Shown one piece after another: positions 1 to 5,895 of a stretch of DNA of 32,681 nucleotides. The notes beneath the pieces were generated by a model. The model saw only the letters and a list, made by a program, of their open reading frames with translations. It ran no database searches and was not told the DNA's origin. The number at the start of each line of letters is the position of its first letter. Position 1 is the first letter of the stretch. The DNA lies in IMG/VR virus record IMGVR_UViG_3300032291_001920, positions 1 through 32,681 of that record. One strand, written 5' to 3'. The DNA comes from a virus. The translations under genes were made by a program, and so were the position numbers.

Positions 1-1008
1 ATGATAGATAATTTAGAAGAATTATACGAACTAATATTACAAGACGATGAGGATGGTGTATTTGCTAATTCATTAGTAGAATCACCTGCAATCGAACGAG
101 ATTTTGTTTGGTTAAACAAAGAAGTTGCGTTTCAATCTGTATCGGATGAGAAGCAATTAGTTGCAGGACCTATATTAGTTCCTAATAAAAAGATACTTCG
201 TATAGATGGTGAAGGTAAAAGATATTCAGTATTCTTTACACCTGAAACAATAGAGATGGTTGCCAGAAAGTTTATGAAAAACAAATATGGTGATGCAGTA
301 ACATTAGAACATGGTAATAAAACATCAGGAGTTTATCTTACTGAAAGTTGGATTATAGAACAATCTGCAAAAGATAAATCAAATCTTTATGGATTCACAT
401 TACCACGAGGTACATGGTTTGGAGTATACAAAGTAGATGATAGAAACATTTGGGATAAAGTTAAGGATGGTACATTCAGAGGATTCTCAATAGAAGGATT
501 ATTCGAACATAAGAGAAGTAATGTTAAATTAAGTTTAGATAAGAATATAGAGGAGTTAACTGAAAATGAGGTGGAAGTATTACTTTCACAAATTAAATCC
601 CTTATATTAGAAAAGAATGAGGTAGAATTGGAATCTTATACAGATTACCCACAATCAGCTACCAACAATGCAAAGAGAGCATTAGAATGGGCTGATAAAA
701 ATGGTTGGGGAGATTGTGGTGAGGCAACAGGTAAGCAAAGAGCTAACCAACTTGCCAATAGAGAACCGATAAGTAGAGATACGATAGCAAGGATGGCTTC
801 ATTCAAAAGACATCAGCAGAACAAAGATGTGCCCTACTCAGAAGGATGTGGTGGATTGATGTGGGATAGTTGGGGTGGAACATCAGGTGTTGAATGGGCA
901 ATAAACAAATTGAAAGAAATAGATGGTACTGATTTAGAAGCACAACCATCAATTCCTAACTCATCATATCCTGGTGAAATAGCTAAAAAGAAAGAAGATG
1001 ACAAGTAA
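1..1008 (+). CDS. XkdF-like prohead protease with C-terminal extension
   Basis: 335 aa. Probable capsid maturation protease that cleaves scaffold and capsid proteins during head assembly. Residues 50-175 resemble XkdF-type phage proteases: H104 in the TLEHGN segment and S163 in GFSIEGL are the likely catalytic His and Ser, and the GVYKVDDRNIWDKVKDG stretch is typical of the family. Residues about 215-312 are a separate module (ATNNAKRALEWA, EPISRDTIARMASFKRHQ, YSEGCGGLMWDSWGG) that I know as a recurrent extension on phage proteases and portals; its role is unknown. The start codon is shared with the terminal repeat, so across the circular junction this gene directly follows the tape measure. 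It is therefore far from the scaffold and capsid genes (15009-16775), which is unusual. It overlaps the next gene by 11 nt. Confidence 0.75.
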   Translation: MIDNLEELYELILQDDEDGVFANSLVESPAIERDFVWLNKEVAFQSVSDEKQLVAGPILVPNKKILRIDGEGKRYSVFFTPETIEMVARKFMKNKYGDAVTLEHGNKTSGVYLTESWIIEQSAKDKSNLYGFTLPRGTWFGVYKVDDRNIWDKVKDGTFRGFSIEGLFEHKRSNVKLSLDKNIEELTENEVEVLLSQIKSLILEKNEVELESYTDYPQSATNNAKRALEWADKNGWGDCGEATGKQRANQLANREPISRDTIARMASFKRHQQNKDVPYSEGCGGLMWDSWGGTSGVEWAINKLKEIDGTDLEAQPSIPNSSYPGEIAKKKEDDK

Positions 1009-1330
1009 TTCTGTACATAAGAAATTAGTAAACTTTATTTCAGAAGAAATTAGTTTTTCTGAATTTGAAGATATACTAAAGAATCAAGCAACTTCTTCTA
1101 ATCCTGTTAGAGTAGGTTGGATAACTGAAGTTGGTTTAAAAAGATACTACGATATGTATTGGGATAGAGGTGCATATGTTGGTGGTAGTGCAGGTGGTAG
1201 TGCAGCTAAAGCAAGAATGGATATGTACAATATACAATGTTTAGGTGTTGATGGTAGTTGGAGAACAATTGATTTTAACACAGTATACAAAATAAGATTT
1301 AATAATAAAACATATAAAGTAGATAACTAA
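998..1330 (+). CDS. hypothetical protein, small beta-rich C-terminus
   Basis: 110 aa, function not recognised. The first 30 residues look helical and acidic. The middle has a Gly/Ser/Ala stretch (GGSAGGSAAKARMDMY, near residues 62-77). The last 35 residues alternate hydrophobic and polar residues (WRTIDFNTVYKIRFNNKTYKV), as in a small beta-sheet domain. The start overlaps the protease stop by 11 nt and the stop overlaps the next start as TAATG, so the three genes 1-1647 are probably translated in a coupled way at the end of the late operon. Position suggests a head or host-interaction accessory protein, but nothing in the sequence decides this. Confidence 0.6.
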   Translation: MTSNSVHKKLVNFISEEISFSEFEDILKNQATSSNPVRVGWITEVGLKRYYDMYWDRGAYVGGSAGGSAAKARMDMYNIQCLGVDGSWRTIDFNTVYKIRFNNKTYKVDN

Positions 1331-1647
1331 TGCCACTAGACCCACCCAAAGCAGGAGAAAGCAGAGATGAATATTTAAACTACTGTATACCAATTGAGGT
1401 AGAAGCAGGTAAAGAAGTAGAACAAGCTACTGCCATTTGTATTTCTTATTACGATAAGGATAAAATGAGTAAGATAAAAGATACTACTTCTAAAGTAATG
1501 GCAAGTGTTGCCTATAATACTAAGTTTAGAGGAATCAATTTAATGGCTGAAGAGGGTGAAGACCCTTGTCAATCTGGATATGAGCAATATGGTATGAAGG
1601 ATGATGGAGGTAGAGAAGTGCCGAATTGTATACCTGTTGCAGAATAA
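1330..1647 (+). CDS. small protein of two recurrent phage modules
   Basis: 105 aa. The N-terminal 40 residues (PKAGESRDEYLNYCIP followed by EVEQATAICISYY) match a pattern I know from many phage head-gene proteins: ES..E....C, then Q..A.C...W/Y. The C-terminus carries DPCQSGYEQYGMKDDGG and VPNCIP, the common 'PC..GYE..G.K..G..VPNC(V/I)P' motif, also usually found near or inside prohead proteases and portals. The four cysteines in these motifs could bind metal or form disulfides. No enzymatic function is evident. It starts in a TAATG overlap with the previous gene and is the last gene before the late terminator at 1702. Confidence 0.6.
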   Translation: MPLDPPKAGESRDEYLNYCIPIEVEAGKEVEQATAICISYYDKDKMSKIKDTTSKVMASVAYNTKFRGINLMAEEGEDPCQSGYEQYGMKDDGGREVPNCIPVAE

Positions 1648-1701
1648 GATAAAGTAAAGATAATATTGGGAGTGCCATTTCAATAGTATGTGTGTGTTGT
1701 G

Positions 1702-1736
1702 AAAACCGTTGGACTTGTATAGTTCAGCGGTTTTTT
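1702..1736 (+). terminator. strong intrinsic terminator closing the late operon
   Basis: A 13-bp stem (AAAACCGTTGGAC paired with GTTCAGCGGTTTT, two G-U pairs) with a 7-nt loop (TTGTATA) runs straight into a T tract. It lies 55 nt after the last late gene and separates it from the early control region. Confidence 0.85.
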
Positions 1737-1740
1737 GTTA

Positions 1741-1757
1741 TTTAGAATCATTCTAAA
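1741..1757. promoter_or_regulatory. 17-bp palindrome, possible operator
   Basis: Perfect inverted repeat TTTAGAA-TCA-TTCTAAA right after the T tract of the terminator and ahead of the early promoters. Dyads of this size can bind small dimeric regulators such as ribbon-helix-helix proteins, one of which is encoded at 4998. The link is inference only. It could also be a chance AT-rich palindrome. Confidence 0.3.
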
Positions 1758-1775
1758 TTTAATAAAAATAAAAAA

Positions 1776-1825
1776 TATTTTACATAAAAAGGCATTAACA
1801 GATTTTGTCTCGATATATATGTGTA
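1776..1825 (+). promoter_or_regulatory. 50-bp element, copy 1 (candidate phage-specific promoter)
   Basis: This stretch aligns with 4537-4587 at 39 of 50 positions with one gap. The shared blocks are TATTTT.AC.TAAAAAG, CATTAA, ATTTT and ATATATAT..GTA. Both copies sit just after a strong terminator and before an operon. Neither contains a clean TAnnTTTG box, so they may be sites for the phage sigma-like factor or another phage regulator. Comparison was by eye. Confidence 0.35.
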
Positions 1826-1856
1826 TATGAATTACAGAAATATATTTTATAAATCA

Positions 1857-1888
1857 TTTGGAATTTTAAAATAGTTTTCGTATATTTG
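1857..1888 (+). promoter_or_regulatory. Bacteroidota-type promoter for the early operon
   Basis: TTTG at 1857-1860, a 20-nt spacer, and TATATTTG at 1881-1888 give a full match to the known Bacteroidota primary-sigma pattern TTTG-N19-21-TAnnTTTG. Transcription would start around 1893-1896, giving a leader of about 120 nt before the replication gene at 2018. The best host-type promoter in the window. Confidence 0.75.
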
Positions 1889-1959
1889 TAAAACCAATTC
1901 AGTAAAATAGTGCAATGTAGGATATTGCATATAAGATAAAGGAAGATAATTCCAAAACT

Positions 1960-2004
1960 GAAACCCTGAGAGAAAGAAATCCTACTTCTTTTTCAAAGGG
2001 TTTC
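1960..2004 (+). promoter_or_regulatory. long leader hairpin before the replication gene
   Basis: GAAACCCT (1960-1967) pairs with AGGGTTTC (1997-2004). Inside lies a second stem, GAGAAAGAA with TTCTTTTTC (9 bp, one G-U), with a 2x2 internal loop between the stems and a 7-nt apical loop. It ends 13 nt before the start codon at 2018. The sequence after it (TTAATTTAAG) is a poor T tract, so a leader stabiliser, attenuator or ribosome-access switch fits better than a simple terminator. Confidence 0.5.
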
Positions 2005-2017
2005 TTAATTTAAGATT

Positions 2018-2659
2018 ATGGCAACATACAGAAAACTACACACAACATTTTGGACTGACCCATTTGTTGAAGATTTAACACAGGAACAAAAATTGTTTTA
2101 TCTTTATTTGATTACTAATACTAAAACAAAACAATCTGGCATTTATGAAATTACTAAAAAGTATATGGAGTTTGAAACAGGTTTTAGAATTGAAAAAATT
2201 AGTGAATTAATTACTGACTTTGTAAATAAAGGTAAGATATTATATTCTGAAAAAACTAATGAGATTGCAATTGTAAATTGGGTTAAACATAACTTATCAA
2301 TATCACATAGTGTATTAAAGTGTATTGAAACTGATTTATATGAAGTAAAAGATAAGGATTTAGTTAGAGCTCTATATAAAGATGATTATATTCAGTTATT
2401 AAAATCAGTTCCTCAAGCAACTAAAGGAACAAATGGAAAGATGGTAGGTGGTGCATACACTCCATTAATAGAGTATTTAGAGAGTATTCACACTATGGAT
2501 ACAGAGTGTGTACAGAGTGTGTACACCACAAAACAACAAGAACAAGAACAAGCAGAACCACAAGCATATGCACAAGCATATGCACAAGTAAAAACAGAAG
2601 AAGAAGAACAAACAGAATTTGATAAAGTGTTTGCTGATTTTGGTTACAGTAGTAAATAA
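2018..2659 (+). CDS. replication initiator, winged-helix N-terminal domain
   Basis: 213 aa. Likely binds the phage origin and recruits the host replisome. Residues 1-115 (FWTDPFVEDLTQEQKLFYLY, SGIYEI, then a region with spaced helices) match the N-terminal domain of phage replisome organiser/initiator proteins with a winged-helix fold. Residues 165-200 are a low-complexity linker rich in Gln, Glu and Ala (QAYAQAYAQ), and the C-terminus is a short acidic/aromatic tail (FDKVFADFGY) that may contact a helicase or loader. No helicase or polymerase domain is fused and none is encoded elsewhere in the genome. First gene after the host-type promoter at 1857. The linker-coding DNA holds tandem repeats (2500-2524 and 2561-2584) that could be the origin. 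Confidence 0.7.
   Translation: MATYRKLHTTFWTDPFVEDLTQEQKLFYLYLITNTKTKQSGIYEITKKYMEFETGFRIEKISELITDFVNKGKILYSEKTNEIAIVNWVKHNLSISHSVLKCIETDLYEVKDKDLVRALYKDDYIQLLKSVPQATKGTNGKMVGGAYTPLIEYLESIHTMDTECVQSVYTTKQQEQEQAEPQAYAQAYAQVKTEEEEQTEFDKVFADFGYSSK
2500..2524. repeat. two 11-bp tandem repeats inside the replication gene
   Basis: TACAGAGTGTG occurs twice in tandem (2500-2510, 2511-2521) followed by TAC. The palindrome GTGTACAC lies at 2519-2526. An 11-bp period is out of frame with the codons, so the repeat is not driven by the protein. Candidate iterons. Confidence 0.5.
2561..2584. repeat. two 12-bp tandem repeats inside the replication gene
   Basis: CAAGCATATGCA occurs twice in tandem (2561-2572, 2573-2584) and is followed by a partial third copy, CAAGTA. 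Each unit holds the palindrome GCATATGC. It also encodes an amino-acid repeat (QAYA), so it may be protein-driven, but with the 11-bp repeats 40 nt upstream it suggests an origin inside the gene. Confidence 0.45.
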
Positions 2660-2680
2660 CCTCTCCTCAAAGAGAGGTTA
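2657..2680 (+). terminator. perfect hairpin after the replication gene
   Basis: TAACCTCTC (2657-2665, starting at the stop codon) pairs with GAGAGGTTA (2672-2680) over 9 bp with a 6-nt loop. It is followed only by TTATAAG, so it may be a weak terminator or an mRNA-stabilising 3' end that lowers expression of the next gene. Confidence 0.5.
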
Positions 2681-2707
2681 TTATAAGTTAAATTAAATAA
2701 TATAGTT

Positions 2708-3103
2708 ATGATACATTCAGAATACACAAGAAGAAAACATTTAAGTAAAGACGTAAATGAGTTAGTTACGTCTATGATTGCAGTTAGTGATATATCAGAA
2801 GATGAATTAAAGTTCATCAATGATAATTTAAGTTATTTCAAAAGAAACCTACAAGATATGGGATTTCATCAGTTTAACTCATCACATGATTTGTATGAGA
2901 TAAGTCAGTTTGCATACAACTTTTATGATTTAGTTGAGAAGTATGAAATCAGTAAAAAGATTTCTTTACCATTAGATAAATTTGAAGAGATGCTTAGAAC
3001 TCTACACAGAATAATAAAGAAAAGTTTGCAATTACAATTCATTTTAGACAATATGGAAAAGAGTAGAGTTCAGAAAGAAGCATTTACAAATATGAAATAT
3101 TAA
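2708..3103 (+). CDS. hypothetical helical early protein
   Basis: 131 aa, not recognised. The sequence reads as mostly alpha-helical, rich in Lys, Glu, Leu and aromatic residues, with no signal peptide, no membrane segment and no metal motif. Conspicuous stretches are NDNLSYFKRNLQDMGFHQF (residues about 38-56) and a long amphipathic helix near residues 88-120. It starts 48 nt after the replication gene, past the hairpin at 2657, and is followed by another small gene after a 1-nt gap. Its place beside the initiator suggests an early takeover or replication accessory role, but this is inference. Confidence 0.6.
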   Translation: MIHSEYTRRKHLSKDVNELVTSMIAVSDISEDELKFINDNLSYFKRNLQDMGFHQFNSSHDLYEISQFAYNFYDLVEKYEISKKISLPLDKFEEMLRTLHRIIKKSLQLQFILDNMEKSRVQKEAFTNMKY

Positions 3104-3104
3104 A

Positions 3105-3353
3105 ATGAGGAAAAGAATAATAAAAGATAAATCATTATCTGAATATACTACAAAAGGAAAGAAAGCATCTATACAATCAATAAAAGATGCTAGAAGAGAA
3201 GCATTAGAACTCGCATATCAGAAAGGATTTATTACAAAAGAAGATATAGATAAAGGTATGGCAATATCAACAAGGTTTCAGAAAAAGAAAAGAACTCCTG
3301 GTAAAAAAAAGAAAGTAATAATATACTACGGATATAATACAATAAGTAAATAA
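3105..3353 (+). CDS. small highly basic early protein
   Basis: 82 aa, not recognised. Very rich in Lys and Arg, with a basic N-terminus (MRKRIIKDK), a central helix (KDARREALELAYQKGFITKE) and a basic C-terminal patch (QKKKRTPGKKKK). Such charge suggests nucleic-acid binding, but no known fold is evident. It follows the previous stop after 1 nt. Its stop codon at 3351-3353 abuts the first copy of the 54-bp promoter repeat. Confidence 0.55.
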   Translation: MRKRIIKDKSLSEYTTKGKKASIQSIKDARREALELAYQKGFITKEDIDKGMAISTRFQKKKRTPGKKKKVIIYYGYNTISK

Positions 3354-3406
3354 ATAAAAAATATTTTAGAAAACATTAGGATATATCACGATAATTTCGT
3401 ATATTT
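3353..3406 (+). repeat. 54-bp direct repeat, copy A
   Basis: Identical over all 54 bases to 4111-4164. The copies are 758 bp apart and each starts at the stop codon of the gene before it. Each carries the upstream part of a promoter. Together they bracket the GNAT gene. Confidence 0.9.
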
Positions 3407-3407
3407 A
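3376..3407 (+). promoter_or_regulatory. Bacteroidota-type promoter A, before the GNAT gene
   Basis: TTAG at 3376-3379, 20-nt spacer, TATATTTA at 3400-3407. This is one mismatch from TTTG and one from TAnnTTTG (last base A instead of G), so weaker than the otherwise identical copy B. Confidence 0.55.
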
Positions 3408-3455
3408 CTTTGTAGTTCGGTGTGAGCTACTTTAAAACTTTAAACTTTAAAACAA

Positions 3456-4115
3456 ATGATAAATCTAAAATCAAAAAATCAATACGCTAATTTAGTTGGT
3501 TATATATTACCACACTTATTAGGTTCAACAAAAATTTATAGTGAAGTTAAACGTAATCATTGGGATAACGTATTTTTAACTAATAAAGCAATTTCAAAAG
3601 TATATCTTGGTTTATTCAATGATTCTAAATCAGTAACAATTCCTTCAATGAAAGTTACAAATGAATTTAATAAATTTAAAAAAGAGTTTTTTAATAGATT
3701 TACTCCAAATACAAAAACTGAAATGGGTGGCAGTTTTGATGAGATTGTTGATTATGGTTATGAAATAGATACACCAGGAGCACCTGCGATTAGATTGAAC
3801 GCAACAGAAGAATTAGTAGATTGTAATTTTGGAGATTATGAGTTAGCATTTGTACCATATAATGATGGGGTTATGTTAATCCATATTGATGTTAAAGAAT
3901 CAGAAAGAAATAAAGGCATTGGTACGTTTGTTATGAATGCATTATATGATATTAGTGAAGATATTAATGTTCCCATTTATTTAATACCATATCCCGCAGG
4001 ACATTTTAGTTCTAAAACAGAAAAAGATTTAGTAACAATATTAAAAAATTGGTATGATAAATTAGGTTTTGGTCCTGTATCAGAAGGTTCAAAAATATGG
4101 TGTAACTTTGAATAA
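3456..4115 (+). CDS. GNAT-family N-acetyltransferase
   Basis: 219 aa. Probable acetyl-CoA-dependent acetyltransferase. The C-terminal half (about 125-219) shows the GNAT pattern: beta strand ending VMLIHIDV, then motif A with R151-N-K-G154-I-G156 for the acetyl-CoA pyrophosphate, a helix (TFVMNALYDISED), and the closing LKNWYDKLGFGPVSEGS typical of the last GNAT strand-helix. Residues 1-90 form a basic extension that I do not recognise and that could select the substrate. The gene has its own promoter and leader and sits between two identical 54-bp repeats, like an inserted cassette. It could modify a host protein during takeover or act as a defence or counter-defence factor; the target is unknown. 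Confidence 0.7.
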   Translation: MINLKSKNQYANLVGYILPHLLGSTKIYSEVKRNHWDNVFLTNKAISKVYLGLFNDSKSVTIPSMKVTNEFNKFKKEFFNRFTPNTKTEMGGSFDEIVDYGYEIDTPGAPAIRLNATEELVDCNFGDYELAFVPYNDGVMLIHIDVKESERNKGIGTFVMNALYDISEDINVPIYLIPYPAGHFSSKTEKDLVTILKNWYDKLGFGPVSEGSKIWCNFE

Positions 4116-4164
4116 AAAATATTTTAGAAAACATTAGGATATATCACGATAATTTCGTATATTT
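4111..4164 (+). repeat. 54-bp direct repeat, copy B
   Basis: Exact copy of 3353-3406. It overlaps the end of the GNAT gene (stop 4113-4115) and contains the upstream part of promoter B. After the repeat the two leaders diverge but both keep a 'ttcggt' stretch, so the duplicated unit may once have been longer. Confidence 0.9.
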
Positions 4165-4165
4165 G
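4134..4165 (+). promoter_or_regulatory. Bacteroidota-type promoter B
   Basis: TTAG at 4134-4137, 20-nt spacer, TATATTTG at 4158-4165. The downstream box matches TAnnTTTG fully. Drives the 74-aa gene at 4229 after a leader of about 60 nt. Confidence 0.65.
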
Positions 4166-4228
4166 TATTGTTGATTCGGTTATCAACATAAACATTCAAT
4201 AAAAGTTAAACCTTAAACACACACAGTT

Positions 4229-4453
4229 ATGAACAATTTACAATTAGATGCACAGTTAGTAGAATGGTTGAAGCAATCAAGAGATGTAACTCAAAATGAG
4301 TTTTTACATTTACAAAGCACAAGACGTGCATTAGAAAGCACTTTTGAATTTGAAGGTGATGTTAAAAAGCATTTAGAAGATAAGGAGGCAGTAGTTCTAC
4401 ATAGATTCCATTGGTTACAGAAACAAATGGATAACATCGGTTCAACATTTTAG
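4229..4453 (+). CDS. hypothetical small helical early protein
   Basis: 74 aa, not recognised. Almost wholly predicted alpha-helical with heptad-like hydrophobics (QLVEWLKQSRDV, then ALESTFEFEGDVKKHLEDKE and VVLHRFHWLQKQMDNI), so it could form a helical hairpin or dimer. No membrane segment or cysteine motif. It has its own promoter in repeat copy B and is the last gene before the early terminator at 4484. A small, separately promoted early gene fits a host-interaction factor, but this is inference. Confidence 0.6.
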   Translation: MNNLQLDAQLVEWLKQSRDVTQNEFLHLQSTRRALESTFEFEGDVKKHLEDKEAVVLHRFHWLQKQMDNIGSTF

Positions 4454-4483
4454 AAAATTAATTGATTACTCATAAGTTTGTAT

Positions 4484-4515
4484 AAATCCTGCTTCCTTTG
4501 GAGGCAGGGTTTTTT
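4484..4515 (+). terminator. strong intrinsic terminator closing the early operon
   Basis: TCCTGCTTCC pairs with GGAGGCAGGG (10 bp, two G-U pairs) around a TTT loop. Flanking AAA/TTT pairs extend the stem, and a T6 tract follows. Confidence 0.85.
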
Positions 4516-4536
4516 GTATCTAAAAAATAAATGAAT

Positions 4537-4587
4537 TATTTTTACTTAAAAAGACATTAATGAATTTTCTTTTAATATATATTAGTA
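4537..4587 (+). promoter_or_regulatory. 50-bp element, copy 2 (candidate phage-specific promoter)
   Basis: Related to 1776-1825 (39 of 50 positions, one gap). It starts about 20 nt after the early terminator and ends 18 nt before the HNH gene at 4606, so it is the obvious candidate for the promoter of the second operon. It lacks a TAnnTTTG box. Confidence 0.4.
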
Positions 4588-4605
4588 TAAATAAAACTAT
4601 AAACA

Positions 4606-4995
4606 ATGGCAACTCAATCACAACAACAAAACTTACATCCACTATATAGAAACTATTATGCAACTGCTGATGGTGAAATCTATTCAATTAAGAAATATGG
4701 TGATGACCTTCGTATAAAACAAGCAAATCACCAAAGAGGATACTACCAATTCGGACCTATGATATCAGGTAAGAAACGTATGTATCTATCACATAGATTT
4801 ATTTACGAATGTATGACAGGTAAATTGATACCTAAAGGTCTACAAATAAATCATATAGATAATTGCAAAACAAACAATCACATTGATAATTTAGAATTAG
4901 TAACACAAATACAAAATATGGCAGCAGGTATAGCATCAGGTGTTCTATACGGTTCAGCTAATCCAAATCACCCATTTTATTATAAACAAAGATAG
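4606..4995 (+). CDS. HNH homing endonuclease
   Basis: 129 aa. Selfish DNA nuclease of the NUMOD4/HNH_3 type. Residues 18-30 (YATADGEIYSIKK) are a NUMOD4-like segment. The nuclease core is INHIDNCKTNNHIDNLELV (residues 81-99) with H83, H92 and N95 as the expected HNH residues. Start chosen at ATG 4606 after an AT-rich leader. It is the first gene of the operon that follows the early terminator and may have inserted into the gap between modules. The free-standing form with a short C-terminus (ASGVLYGSANPNHPFYY) is common for phage HNH genes; that tail can read as a further DNA-contact motif. Confidence 0.85.
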   Translation: MATQSQQQNLHPLYRNYYATADGEIYSIKKYGDDLRIKQANHQRGYYQFGPMISGKKRMYLSHRFIYECMTGKLIPKGLQINHIDNCKTNNHIDNLELVTQIQNMAAGIASGVLYGSANPNHPFYYKQR

Positions 4996-4997
4996 TT

Positions 4998-5138
4998 ATG
5001 AAACAAGAAAAGAAGTACGCAATGATTCAGGTAACATCTGACATTCATGAATTAGTAAAAGATTATTGTAATGAAAATGGTTTTAAAATCGGTTCATTGG
5101 TTAGTATCTTAATCAGAAAACACATAAAGAAGAAATGA
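4998..5138 (+). CDS. small ribbon-helix-helix-like protein
   Basis: 46 aa. Reads MKQEKKYAMIQVTSDIHELV, then a helix (KDYCNENGF) and a second helix (GSLVSILIRKHIKKK). A short beta strand with alternating residues (MIQVTSD) followed by two helices with a turn at Asn-Gly is the Arc/MetJ ribbon-helix-helix pattern, which binds DNA as a dimer through the strand. It begins just after the HNH stop and its stop overlaps the next start as ATGA. It could be a transcriptional regulator, for instance of the control region at 1741-2017, but no target is proven. Confidence 0.65.
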   Translation: MKQEKKYAMIQVTSDIHELVKDYCNENGFKIGSLVSILIRKHIKKK

Positions 5139-5329
5139 AAAGAATTAAATTAGGAGATTACTTAGAAGTATTAATAGAAATTTTCACATTAGGATATGGA
5201 GAACATATTGCATTATGGATAGCAAGATTATTCGGAAAGAATAGTTGTGGTTGTTGTGAAAGAAAGCAATGGTTAAATCGTTTAACAAATCCACAATACG
5301 ATGGTGAATGTAACCAAATAAAATTATAA
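5135..5329 (+). CDS. small protein with CGCCERKxWLN motif
   Basis: 64 aa. A hydrophobic/amphipathic first half (residues 10-34, with LEVLIEIFTLGYG and IALWIARLFGKN) is followed by C38, C40 and C41 in CGCCERKQWLNRL. The 'CGxCxxRKxWLN' motif recurs in small phage proteins of unknown function; it may bind zinc. The first half is not hydrophobic enough to be called a membrane segment with confidence. Start overlaps the previous stop (ATGA). Role unknown. Confidence 0.6.
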   Translation: MKRIKLGDYLEVLIEIFTLGYGEHIALWIARLFGKNSCGCCERKQWLNRLTNPQYDGECNQIKL

Positions 5330-5344
5330 TTAAACAAACACAAA

Positions 5345-5623
5345 ATGAACACACAATTTAAAGTAGAAAAAGGAACAATAGATGGTTCAACACCACAGAT
5401 AAATCCAAACGCATTGTACTTAGTAGATTTCAGTAAAATAGAATCAGTAAATGATTTAATTTTAATCCTCGCATCAATCGGATTTCAATTCTCACCACAC
5501 CACCCACACTTCAACCAGGTTCAACGATTTTTAGCATTAGAGAATCCTATTATACCTTTGGGACAGAACGTTCAACCAGTGGAAAAAGAAATGGTACTAC
5601 CGAAGTTAAAAAAAGTAAAGTAA
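5345..5623 (+). CDS. hypothetical protein
   Basis: 92 aa, no known function. The middle (residues 25-70) holds LVDFSKIESVNDLILILASI and a His-rich turn (FSPHHPHFNQVQRFL), which looks like a compact alpha/beta domain. The C-terminus is basic (LPKLKKVK). No cysteine or membrane features. It starts 15 nt after the previous gene behind an A-rich leader and ends in a TAATG overlap with the next gene, so it belongs to the same operon. Confidence 0.6.
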   Translation: MNTQFKVEKGTIDGSTPQINPNALYLVDFSKIESVNDLILILASIGFQFSPHHPHFNQVQRFLALENPIIPLGQNVQPVEKEMVLPKLKKVK

Positions 5624-5895
5624 TGGAAACCCACACAACAACAATGCCAGATTTTATAACTAACTATCTTCCATATACAGAAGATGAATATAGAGAGTTA
5701 AAATCTATTATGAAAGATATAACCACTCACATACCAAACGATAGAATGGGTTGGTTATGGAGTAATCATAATAAGATATTAAACACAAACGAACCTCAAC
5801 CTTGTAGTTGTGGTAGTGCAGCAGCAAATTGGAAAAGAGCAGCTGAAACAGTTCGTAATTTTATTTCACAAACCGAAACTAAGATAAATGGATAA
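5623..5895 (+). CDS. hypothetical protein with CSCGSAAANWKRA motif
   Basis: 90 aa. The C-terminal half contains GWLWSNHNKILNTNEPQPCS followed by CGSAAANWKRAAETVRNFI. A 'P.PC.CG......W....' pattern of this kind occurs in small proteins of Bacteroidota phages and mobile elements, where two cysteines and aromatic residues seem conserved. I cannot assign a function. Start in a TAATG overlap; end overlaps the sigma-like gene by 8 nt, suggesting translational coupling with it. Confidence 0.55.
   Translation: METHTTTMPDFITNYLPYTEDEYRELKSIMKDITTHIPNDRMGWLWSNHNKILNTNEPQPCSCGSAAANWKRAAETVRNFISQTETKING

Noticed and set aside
1827-1874. 15-codon frame in the early control region
   Set aside because: Lies upstream of and within the promoter; too short, no support.
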